A stretch of DNA of 21,808 nt from JAFDZV01 sp966128725 (GTDB lineage Bacteria > Bacteroidota > Ignavibacteria > OLB7): positions 1 to 21,808 of the forward strand of contig CBHYLN010000087.1 in NCBI GenBank assembly GCA_966128725.1. The letters run 5' to 3'. The notes beneath the pieces are model-generated. The model did not search any database and was not told the DNA's origin. It saw nothing but the letters and a program-made list of their open reading frames with translations. Shown here in pieces: positions 16,101-21,808 of this stretch. Every line of letters starts with the position of its first letter. Positions within the stretch are counted from its first letter, which is position 1. The translations under genes were made by a program, and so were the position numbers.

Positions 16101-17181
16101 CGTCCTCGCCCAGCGGTTCGTAGAATTCGAACGACGGGCGCCCATTAAAAAACGACAGGTCGTACGGGCCTTCGTACGACGGAGCGATCACCGTGCTGTA
16201 CAGGATCTGCTGCCCGTCCGGGCTCAGCTTGCTGAGGAACACCCACTGGTCCTGCTCGATCGAACGTTCGGGGATTACCGGGAAGTCCGGCGAGCGGGTA
16301 AGCCCTACCACGTACGCCGCGCCCAGGGAATCAGTGGCAAGGCTGGTAACCACGTCGTAGCCGCCGGCGCCGTAGTAGGTGGAATACTCCACCGAGAGAC
16401 ATGGGTCGATCACCAACGGCACTGCCGCATTGTGAGCGCCGATCTCGAACCCGTATTCGTTGCCCCCGAACAGATGGTACCGCGCGGCCACCGGCACACG
16501 TTTTCCGCCGATCTCCTGATAGGAATAGGGAGGGGCTTCACGAACCGAACCGAACGGTGTCCGCACTTCCAGCTCGCCGCTCGGGAGTAGCCGCAGCGCG
16601 TCGGCGCCGTTGTAGCGCAGCCGGATCGTGCGATGGCTGGCGCCCGGCGCCACAATGAAATCATACTTCAGCGATCCGTTGTGCCCGTAATACAGTGCGT
16701 CGATTCCGGCGTAGAGATCGTGATACCGCACGGCCTCGAAGCCTTTCGCCCCAAGGTGCCAGTTGCCGGGCTCGTTGCCGAGATAGTAGTTGAATCGGGT
16801 TTGTGTGGCGTTCTGGCCGGTTACGCGCGGGTGCTGGCGGGCACCGATGAACTCCGTGCGAAGTTCGTGTTGCCGCATACCGTTGGTTGCTCCGTCCGCG
16901 CCCACGGAATCCACCAGATAGCGGTAACGCACGCCATCTGCTCCAAGCGAAATCCTGGTGCCGCCCGCCGTGCCCTGAAAATTGACGTCCGCGCCCCACT
17001 GCCCGATGTTCTCGGCGAACACAATCGGGCGCTGGCGTGCCGAAATGCCCGATGGCGGAGCCGCGTGGCGGGGTGCATTTGTCTGCGCATTCATCGCGCC
17101 CGGCAGGCACAGGGCCAGCAGCACAAGAAGCCGACAGAACGTACCCCCCATACGTGGGGTGATTGTGGACAACATGTTCAT
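13117..17181 (-). CDS. giant SBBP-repeat protein with T9SS sorting domain
   Basis: 1354 residues from ATG 17181. This start gives a proper signal peptide (basic n-region, LLVLLALCLPGAMNAQ); the longer frame to 17403 adds Arg-rich non-signal sequence. Residues ~40-250 match the DUF7948-type N-terminal domain (PIVFAENIGQWGADVNF). About 260-700 are SBBP beta-propeller repeats (repeated 'YSTYYGG.GYD...I..D..G..YV.G.T.S.DFP' pattern). Ig-like choice-of-anchor modules follow (~780-1090), then a cohesin-like domain (~1130-1260). The last ~75 residues are a type A T9SS sorting domain: IPNPASTSVTIPY, LVIYDALGRE, LPPGRYYYRLSI, TMVIER. It is exported by Sec, then by T9SS, and probably displayed on the cell surface; the sequence suggests adhesion or matrix function. 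ATGA overlap with the downstream OmpA-like gene. Confidence 0.9.
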   Translation of the reverse strand: MNMLSTITPRMGGTFCRLLVLLALCLPGAMNAQTNAPRHAAPPSGISARQRPIVFAENIGQWGADVNFQGTAGGTRISLGADGVRYRYLVDSVGADGATNGMRQHELRTEFIGARQHPRVTGQNATQTRFNYYLGNEPGNWHLGAKGFEAVRYHDLYAGIDALYYGHNGSLKYDFIVAPGASHRTIRLRYNGADALRLLPSGELEVRTPFGSVREAPPYSYQEIGGKRVPVAARYHLFGGNEYGFEIGAHNAAVPLVIDPCLSVEYSTYYGAGGYDVVTSLATDSLGAAYVVGLTRSPDFPVIPERSIEQDQWVFLSKLSPDGQQILYSTVIAPSYEGPYDLSFFNGRPSFEFYEPLGEDVEVTAGGQAVMAMTLNRDTAVTTSGAYKRTRSADNFNSRCGPPAFPNYDCYLARFDNTGRIVWGTFLGGADNDYLTDIALDGSGNVFVTGLTYAPRCGSQGDGLSFPVTVPRDRFGSADSLRGFETFVAELSSDGRTLRFGATFGGTGSEFPSRIALTPSGSFYILGSTNSTNLPTTPGAYRTTRTGVAASVYDLYLARINPASGTLEYGTYIQDDGPAGRRGLGVGLLTSRVAYSSLGGLEHQHRRQGLLVAADPGTVVVAGSTRSTSLPGGGGGFQAGQRNDAPDSTGYDCFLLRLNTGSNQVEGATYLGGSGYDALGGITFDRFGDITVGLATMSKDFPLSAVSLQKEFKGNVEGVIASLSPDLRNLTYSTYYGGAVLPSGKLWEQSVFGVTADNAGAIYMFGGTSSGDFPLSNPSLKPSNDYYGGYIVKFSAPTAPKIGAGLSINFDPNLCGDLQTEKQVIFNSGQTPLVITSLSFTSGKYFDLENPPALPITLGPCDTTTLTIGFRARDLDCNTRTRDSLVINAPGAAVPRVAIPVTGRRNCVSFSFLDTTVNVDYKMGSNYLVGFDVYVREAAEQRLTLIPDPSNTGIFAPPEPLVDKAFPEGTSTVGFIVTAPDTGTYCESFTAIVEPCHRVSRLKICARVRSGIFTAPDSLNYGLISCKEIDEPFTVRNTGNDTLLVSVAYVGGQTPGDITFPDDVGTPRKVAPGGTTDFNIVVQPIGAGLHESIIVFVTNEGGENGRQRWVVVTSELDSVALRMTTANVTGGFGEIVEYPVDYEPILDGRVPLEELTLFAKFNPKMLDVVGVNQAGTIAPGWELARTRITRDGAVFKFRKGASGGTFNSAGRLMNLQLKVLRGDSMSTPLELHLSGASKLCLYAEIDSNRLFQLNEECAAGLRLLFSNRRILKQSIPNPASTSVTIPYTMPSEGDATLVIYDALGRETLQLLDEHLPEGDGAITFDTRLLPPGRYYYRLSIAGSAADTRTMVIER

Positions 17182-17515
17182 GAATAGTGATGCGGGACTG
17201 TATTCACGCGGTGCGCAGCGATCCGGCGGATGCGCAGGCCTGGCTGATGCGCGTGATTGATGGGATCGGCACGATCCGGATAACAACCGGGATCGCAAAG
17301 ATGGGATGCAACGCGATAGATACACGGCAGCCAACCCCTGTGTTACATGCCGGCGGCACATGCGGGTCTCCGGTGTCCGCGAGGTTCGGCAAGCCCGAAA
17401 CATACAGAAACCTCAGCCGCCATCGGTGTCACACATGCGCAACATTTCGTGCGGCAATGTGCCCGTGGTTTTCAGGCATGTTGGCGGGAGAACGTTGAAA
17501 TTGAAGGTAGTGGCG
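17182..17515 (-). promoter_or_regulatory. intergenic leader with CGATCC inverted repeats
   Basis: No convincing coding sequence. On the + strand, CGATCCGG occurs at 17219-17226 and 17272-17279, and its complement GGATCG at 17263-17268 and 17290-17295. The pair 17263-17277 forms a perfect 6-bp stem with a 3-nt loop. The cluster lies 38-114 bp upstream of the T9SS protein start (17181), the position of an operator or a structured leader. No clear promoter hexamers were identified. Confidence 0.35.
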
Positions 17516-18319
17516 CTACCTGGCCATCGACGCTGCCGTGTGTGTCAGTGCGTATCGTTCGATGAACTCCTGCACCACCGGGTCGGTTGATTGCTGCAGC
17601 TCGGCCGGGGTGCCGCTGAAATGGATCAGCCCATCGTCCAGCATCACCACGGTATCGGCAACCTTGTATACCGAGAAGATATCGTGCGTGATCACCACCG
17701 ATGTGACGTCCAGCTTGCGGGTGAGGTCGCACACCAGATTGTCGATCTGTTCCGATGTGATCGGGTCCAGGCCGGTTGTTGGCTCGTCATAGAAGACATA
17801 CTTCGGCGTGCCTACCAGCGCGCGCGCCACGCCAACACGCTTGCGCATGCCGCCGGAGAGCTCGGCCGGCTTCTTGTGGGCGATCAGCGCATACGCCGCC
17901 TCGAACCGATCGTCGCTCATTCCGTTGCGTTCCGGCAGCAGTCCCACATTGGTAAGGTTCGTCTCGATCTCGCGGCGCAGCACCGTGGCATCGCGCTGGC
18001 CGTGTTCGTACAGGCCAAGCACCAAATTCTCGGCAACGGTCATCGAATCGAACAGCGCCGCACCCTGGAACACATAACCGATGCGTTGCCGCATGGTGTA
18101 GCGTTCCTCCTCGCTCATCCGGTCAACACGCTGGCCATCCAGCGTCACCGTTCCGCTGTCGGGCTCCAGCAGCCCAACGATCAGCTTCAGCAGCACGCTT
18201 TTGCCCGTGCCCGATCGGCCGATAATAACCGTGGTCTGGCCGTCGGGGATCGTAAGGCTTATGCCGCGAAGCACCTGTTTGTCGCCGAATGCCTTATGGA
18301 GGTTCTCGATTACGATCAT
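17516..18319 (-). CDS. mlaF: MlaF-type ABC transporter ATPase
   Basis: 267 residues from ATG 18319; a GTG at 18328 would add three residues. All ABC motifs are present: Walker A GRSGTGKS (34-41), Q-loop Q85, signature LSGGM (154-158), Walker B VFYDEPTTGLDP (175-186) and H-loop H212. FQGAALFDSMTVAEN and LSGGMRKRVGVARAL are characteristic of the MlaF/MkI family that drives retrograde phospholipid transport between outer and inner membrane. A stretch of ~20 residues before the signature (NGMSDDRFEAAYALIAHKK) looks like an insertion relative to usual MlaF. It lies 65 bp downstream of the mlaE permease in the same orientation. Confidence 0.9.
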   Translation of the reverse strand: MIVIENLHKAFGDKQVLRGISLTIPDGQTTVIIGRSGTGKSVLLKLIVGLLEPDSGTVTLDGQRVDRMSEEERYTMRQRIGYVFQGAALFDSMTVAENLVLGLYEHGQRDATVLRREIETNLTNVGLLPERNGMSDDRFEAAYALIAHKKPAELSGGMRKRVGVARALVGTPKYVFYDEPTTGLDPITSEQIDNLVCDLTRKLDVTSVVITHDIFSVYKVADTVVMLDDGLIHFSGTPAELQQSTDPVVQEFIERYALTHTAASMAR

Positions 18320-18384
18320 GCTGTGCACACCAGGTCAGTACGTTGATACACGATACACGGGCAAACCCGTGCCGGCGATGATGC

Positions 18385-19212
18385 CTACAGGATGTAGCCA
18401 AATAATGCGTCGAGCACCAGGATTGCCGCCGCCGAAAGCGTGAACGAGCGCACCGTGGAATTGCCCACGCCCTCGGCGCCGCCCTCGGTTCGGAATCCCA
18501 CGTAGCAGCCGATCAGCGCGGTTACCCCGCCGAATGCAAGCGACTTGATCATGCCGATGACGATTTCGTACACCGAGAAGAATCGGCGTATCGATTCGAA
18601 GTAATCCATCGGATGGAAGTTGAACTTCGCGATCACCAGAACGAAGGCGCCAAGGATTGCCACCACGTTCGAGAAGACAATCAGCATCGGCATCATCGTC
18701 ATCGCGGCCAGCACCCTGGGCATCGCCAGGTACCGCGCCGGGTGGATCGCCATCATCTCCAACGCGTCGATCTGCTCGGATACCTTCATGGTGCCCAGTT
18801 GTGCCGCTATCGAGCCGCCCACCCGGCCTGCGATCACCAACGCGGTGAGCACCGGCGAAAGCTCGGTGAACACAACCGTTGCTATCGAGCCGCCCACAAA
18901 CGGCCGCGCCAATGCCAGCAGGTTGAACTTGGCGAACAGATTGGTTGCCTGCAGGCCGGCGATCACCCCTGTGAACGAGCCGATGAACAGCACCAGCGGC
19001 AGCGAGGAAACGCCGATGCTGGCCATCTCCTCGATCACCAGCTTGCGCGACCTGACGGCCGTGGGCACAAAGCGAATGATGCTTCGCAGCAGCAGTGTAA
19101 TGCCGCCCAGCTCGGCAAAGAAGCCTATCACACCGCGCCCAACCGATCCGAACGTGGCGTTCGCCAATGCCGGCAAACGGCCGGATGCGTTGTTTGGGGA
19201 AGCTGTCTTCAC
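18385..19212 (-). CDS. mlaE: MlaE-type ABC transporter permease
   Basis: 275 residues from GTG 19212. Typical MlaE/YrbE features: an N-terminal amphipathic helix (GRGVIGFFAELGGITLLL), about five to six membrane segments, and conserved ALxxRVGGSIAAQLGTMKVSEQIDALEMM at ~125-155, of which the Glu/Asp residues contact the ATPase. The C-terminal VRSFTLSAAAILVLDALFGYIL is also typical. It forms the inner-membrane part of the MCE-type phospholipid transporter. Its GTG overlaps the TGA of the preceding transglycosylase (GTGA, 19212-19209), so translation is probably coupled. No MCE-domain (MlaD) gene is adjacent. Confidence 0.93.
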   Translation of the reverse strand: MKTASPNNASGRLPALANATFGSVGRGVIGFFAELGGITLLLRSIIRFVPTAVRSRKLVIEEMASIGVSSLPLVLFIGSFTGVIAGLQATNLFAKFNLLALARPFVGGSIATVVFTELSPVLTALVIAGRVGGSIAAQLGTMKVSEQIDALEMMAIHPARYLAMPRVLAAMTMMPMLIVFSNVVAILGAFVLVIAKFNFHPMDYFESIRRFFSVYEIVIGMIKSLAFGGVTALIGCYVGFRTEGGAEGVGNSTVRSFTLSAAAILVLDALFGYIL

Positions 19213-20138
19213 CGAGCCTCCGTTGCTGGAACCGCGATCTGATACGGCGCGTCGGGCGCGGGTTTGGGCAGTGTGCGCTTCAGGATCCAGGGGTTCAACA
19301 GCTTCACGGCCTTGTACGTGCTCCCCTGCGATTCCGCCCAGCGTGCCAGGTTCGCGATTTCCTCCCTCACCGTTACCACGCGTGTACGAGCCGGCTGATA
19401 GTAGTCATCACGGGTAAGGTAAAACCCGTAGCGATCCGGATGCTGCATGATCTCCTTGATCGCCACGATGCGGAACACATACCGCGAGGTTTCCTCGTTC
19501 AGGTAAAGATCGAAATACGTCTTGCCGCCCTGATATGCCAGATCGTCATCGGTTGCTGCCTCGCCCATGTTGTAGGCCGCAGCCGCCAGCGCCCAGCTTC
19601 CAAATCGCTGCTGATTTTCCTTCAGATAGCGGATTGCCGCGCGCGTGGATTTCTCCGGGTTGCGACGCTCGTCCACGAAATCATCCACGCGAAGGCCGTA
19701 CCTGCGCGCCGTTTCCGGGATGAACTGCCACAACCCAACGGCGCCCTTGCCGGATTGCGCCATGAACAGAGCGCTCTCGGCAACCGCCAGATATTTCAGG
19801 TCGGCCGGGGCGCCCTCAAGCGCCAGCAGCGAATCGAACAGCGGGAAGAATTCCGCCGAGCGTTTCAGATACAGCATTACCTGGCCGTCCCATTGTAGGT
19901 TCAGCAGGAACTCTCGATCCATGCGCTTGCGTACCTCGGGGCTGGCAAGCGGAATCTCCTCGCCGCAGAAGTCGAGCTTGGCGGGGAGTTGAAACATCGA
20001 GATGTTCGGGCGATACGCCTTGTTGATTGGCGGGGCGTCCGGTGAGGGAGACGGGGTTACCGTGCCTACCACCAGCACGCCGGCGAGCAGGCCAAGTGCC
20101 AAAGCCGTGGTTGGATGCCCAAGTCGGCGGAGCGTCAT
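19209..20138 (-). CDS. lytic murein transglycosylase, SLT family
   Basis: 309 residues from ATG 20138, preceded by a GAGG-type Shine-Dalgarno. A hydrophobic N-terminal segment (~11-27) acts as a signal or anchor. The SLT domain spans ~85-225: LKYLAVAES with E121 as catalytic acid, KGAVGLWQFIPETARRYGL (131-149) and AAAYNMGE (186-193). This matches MltD-type enzymes that cleave the MurNAc-GlcNAc bond with formation of anhydro-MurNAc, but the C-terminal LysM repeats of E. coli MltD are absent. Possible -10 TACTTT at 20175-20170. First gene of an operon with mlaE and mlaF, linking murein turnover to lipid transport. Confidence 0.9.
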   Translation of the reverse strand: MTLRRLGHPTTALALGLLAGVLVVGTVTPSPSPDAPPINKAYRPNISMFQLPAKLDFCGEEIPLASPEVRKRMDREFLLNLQWDGQVMLYLKRSAEFFPLFDSLLALEGAPADLKYLAVAESALFMAQSGKGAVGLWQFIPETARRYGLRVDDFVDERRNPEKSTRAAIRYLKENQQRFGSWALAAAAYNMGEAATDDDLAYQGGKTYFDLYLNEETSRYVFRIVAIKEIMQHPDRYGFYLTRDDYYQPARTRVVTVREEIANLARWAESQGSTYKAVKLLNPWILKRTLPKPAPDAPYQIAVPATEAR

Positions 20139-20353
20139 GTTCTTGCCTCGATTGAACTACGTGAGCCCTAAAGTACATCACCGTGCTGATTCCGCGGGTG
20201 TGATACCGAAGTGCCGCATATGATTGATGCCCGAGGAACTCGCGGGCGCCGGTCGGTGTTGCACGGCGGAGCACCCGCCCCGGCGATTGCCGATGCCGGG
20301 CAATGCAGGCTGCGCAGGCTCCTCAAAACGTACCGTTGCGACCATCATTGTTA
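20139..20353. promoter_or_regulatory. divergent intergenic region
   Basis: 215 bp between divergently transcribed genes, so it must hold both promoters. The only hexamer that stands out is TACTTT on the - strand (20175-20170). No convincing -35, hairpin or repeat was seen. Confidence 0.4.
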
Positions 20354-21808
20354 ATGACCCCTGCACATCCAAACCGCAACCATGAACCGGCCGATCAGGA
20401 TCCCGGGGCGCGGCGCACCACATTTGATACGGTGGTTGTGGGTGCGGGCCTGGGCGGCCTGGCGGCGGCGGCGCTGCTGGCCCACGAAGGTTGCGACGTG
20501 GCCGTGCTGGAGGCGCACAGCGCCGTGGGCGGTTGTGCCGGGTGTTACCACCGTTACGATCGAGATGCGGCCGGCCTGCTACGGCGATATCGATTCGATG
20601 CCGGCGCAACCACGCTCTCCGGGCTTGCTCCGCATCAACCGATGGGGCGTTTGTTTGCCCGGCTGGGTCTGGCGCCCACGGTGACGCCTGCCCGGCCGGG
20701 GATGATCTGTCACCTTGGCGACGGCCAGCGCCTTGTGCGATACGCCGACAACGAGCAGTGGATTGCCGAATGCGAGCGCGTGTTTGGTGCCCGGGGCCAA
20801 CGTGAATTCTGGACGTACATCGCCGCGGTCGATACGCAGGCGTGGGATCTGGCGCGGCGGAACGGACGCTTCCCGCCGAAATCCATCCGCGACGTCATCG
20901 CGCTGGCGCAACCCGGCAACCTGCTGCATCTTCCGTTGGCCCGGCTGCTTCGTCGATCGATGCTGGACATCGCTGATCGATTCGGCCTTGCCGCCGATCG
21001 CCGGTTCGTGGCGTTTCTGGACGAACAACTGATGATCACTGCTCAAAGCCGTGCGGCCGATGCGCCGGCGCTGATTGGGGCAATGGGGCTGGCCTATCCC
21101 GGGCAGGCGTCTTATCCGCATGGCGGCATGTATGCCGTGGCCGATCTGCTTGCCGGGGTGGTTGCGGAGCGTGGCGGTGAACTACGGCTCAAGCGTCGGG
21201 TGCAGCGTATCGAGTGTGCCGGCTCCGGTTGGCGGATTCACACCGTGCGTGGAGAGACCTATCATGCCGGGCGCATCATCGCCAACATCACGCTGCATAA
21301 CATGACCGAGCTGATGCCCGATGGGCGCCGACATTTTTCAGCCGCTGCGGAATCGGCCGGCGAAGGCTTCGGCGCGCTGACGTTGAACGCTGCGGTGCGC
21401 GATCGGTTTGCCGACCATGGCGCGCTGTATCATCAGATTCACGCCAGCATTCCGTATGCCGAATCGGGTTCCGTGTTCGTATCGCTCTCCAAGCCCGACG
21501 ACACCGAACGCGCGCCCGAAGGCTGGCGCACGCTGAGCGTAAGCACGCACGTTGCCAACAGTGCGGGGTGGCAGCATTTGTCGCGCGACGAGTACGGCGA
21601 CAGAAAACGCCAGATAGGCGAATCAATGATCGCGGCGGTTGCAGCCGCGCTTCCGGGGTTTGCTGAGGCCGAGCGCAAGTTCCAGATGGTTGGCACTCCG
21701 CGAACGTTTGAGCATTACACCAACCGGGCGTACGGGATGGTTGGCGGCATCCCTCACAGCGTGCGCCGTGGTTTGCTCGGCATGCAGAATCATCGTACAC
21801 CGTTTGCC
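20354..21808 (+). CDS. phytoene desaturase-like FAD oxidoreductase, 3' partial
   Basis: Opens with ATG 20354 and stays open for 485 codons to the window edge. The N-terminal dinucleotide-binding motif is TVVVGAGLGG (26-35), followed by VLEAHSAVGGCAG (51-63, E53 binding ribose), the hallmark of the CrtI/phytoene desaturase and carotenoid isomerase superfamily. RYRFDAGATTLSGL and YPHGGMYAVADLLAGVV are further family features. Expected role: FAD-dependent desaturation or isomerisation of a carotenoid or another lipid; a retinol-saturase-like role cannot be excluded. No phytoene synthase or other carotenoid gene is in the window. The first ~24 residues (PNRNHEPADQDPG) are polar and could be an untranslated extension, but no better start is seen. 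Confidence 0.8.
   Translation, partial: MTPAHPNRNHEPADQDPGARRTTFDTVVVGAGLGGLAAAALLAHEGCDVAVLEAHSAVGGCAGCYHRYDRDAAGLLRRYRFDAGATTLSGLAPHQPMGRLFARLGLAPTVTPARPGMICHLGDGQRLVRYADNEQWIAECERVFGARGQREFWTYIAAVDTQAWDLARRNGRFPPKSIRDVIALAQPGNLLHLPLARLLRRSMLDIADRFGLAADRRFVAFLDEQLMITAQSRAADAPALIGAMGLAYPGQASYPHGGMYAVADLLAGVVAERGGELRLKRRVQRIECAGSGWRIHTVRGETYHAGRIIANITLHNMTELMPDGRRHFSAAAESAGEGFGALTLNAAVRDRFADHGALYHQIHASIPYAESGSVFVSLSKPDDTERAPEGWRTLSVSTHVANSAGWQHLSRDEYGDRKRQIGESMIAAVAAALPGFAEAERKFQMVGTPRTFEHYTNRAYGMVGGIPHSVRRGLLGMQNHRTPFA

Noticed and set aside
15367..16590. 407-codon open frame on the + strand inside the T9SS protein gene
   Set aside because: Same reason: composition typical of an antisense frame, no motif and no ribosome binding site.
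17182..17403. N-terminal extension of the T9SS protein
   Set aside because: The extension is Arg/Ser-rich with no homology, and it would bury a good signal peptide that begins at 17181.

Overview
The window looks like a chromosomal segment of a GC-rich Gram-negative bacterium of the Bacteroidota/Chlorobiota (FCB) lineage, perhaps a Kapabacteria-like relative. This placement is inferred from gene content: a giant secreted protein with a C-terminal type IX secretion (T9SS) sorting domain, a kinase-RapZ fusion, PdxB, OmpA-type envelope proteins, an MlaE/MlaF lipid transport pair and a possible Bacteroidota-style promoter. No rRNA, tRNA, CRISPR array, integrase or transposase was seen.

Layout. 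(1) 1-2299: two tandem paralogous phage tail-fibre-like proteins on the + strand; the first is cut by the window edge. (2) 2481-5441: a two-gene + strand unit, an APH-fold kinase fused to a RapZ C-terminal domain, then an SMC/RecF-type ATPase whose Walker A lysine is replaced by alanine. (3) 5442-6248: a probable promoter and structured leader, a glycine-rich RRM RNA-binding protein, and a clear intrinsic terminator. (4) 6504-9807: a compact + strand operon with a sugar-phosphate nucleotidyltransferase, two lipoproteins and pdxB (vitamin B6 synthesis). (5) 9708-10013: a small zinc-ribbon protein on the - strand whose 3' end lies antisense to the end of pdxB. (6) 10222-10947: a lipoprotein, ending at a perfect 16-bp hairpin shared with the convergent genes. 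(7) 17181-11102 (- strand): a large SBBP-repeat/T9SS protein translationally coupled (ATGA overlap) to an OmpA protein with two OmpA-like domains. (8) 20138-17516 (- strand): a lytic transglycosylase, MlaE permease (GTGA overlap) and MlaF ATPase; no MlaD gene is visible. (9) 20354-end: a phytoene desaturase-like FAD oxidoreductase, divergent from the transglycosylase and cut by the window end.

The unifying theme is the cell envelope: outer-membrane/peptidoglycan attachment (OmpA), T9SS surface display, murein turnover, phospholipid trafficking, lipoproteins, and a kinase plus nucleotidyltransferase pair that resembles AmgK/MurU amino-sugar recycling. No wholly new multi-gene system could be proven. 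The best candidates for something under-described are the kinase-RapZ fusion with its Walker-A-defective ATPase partner and nearby nucleotidyltransferase, and the coupled T9SS protein/double-OmpA pair.
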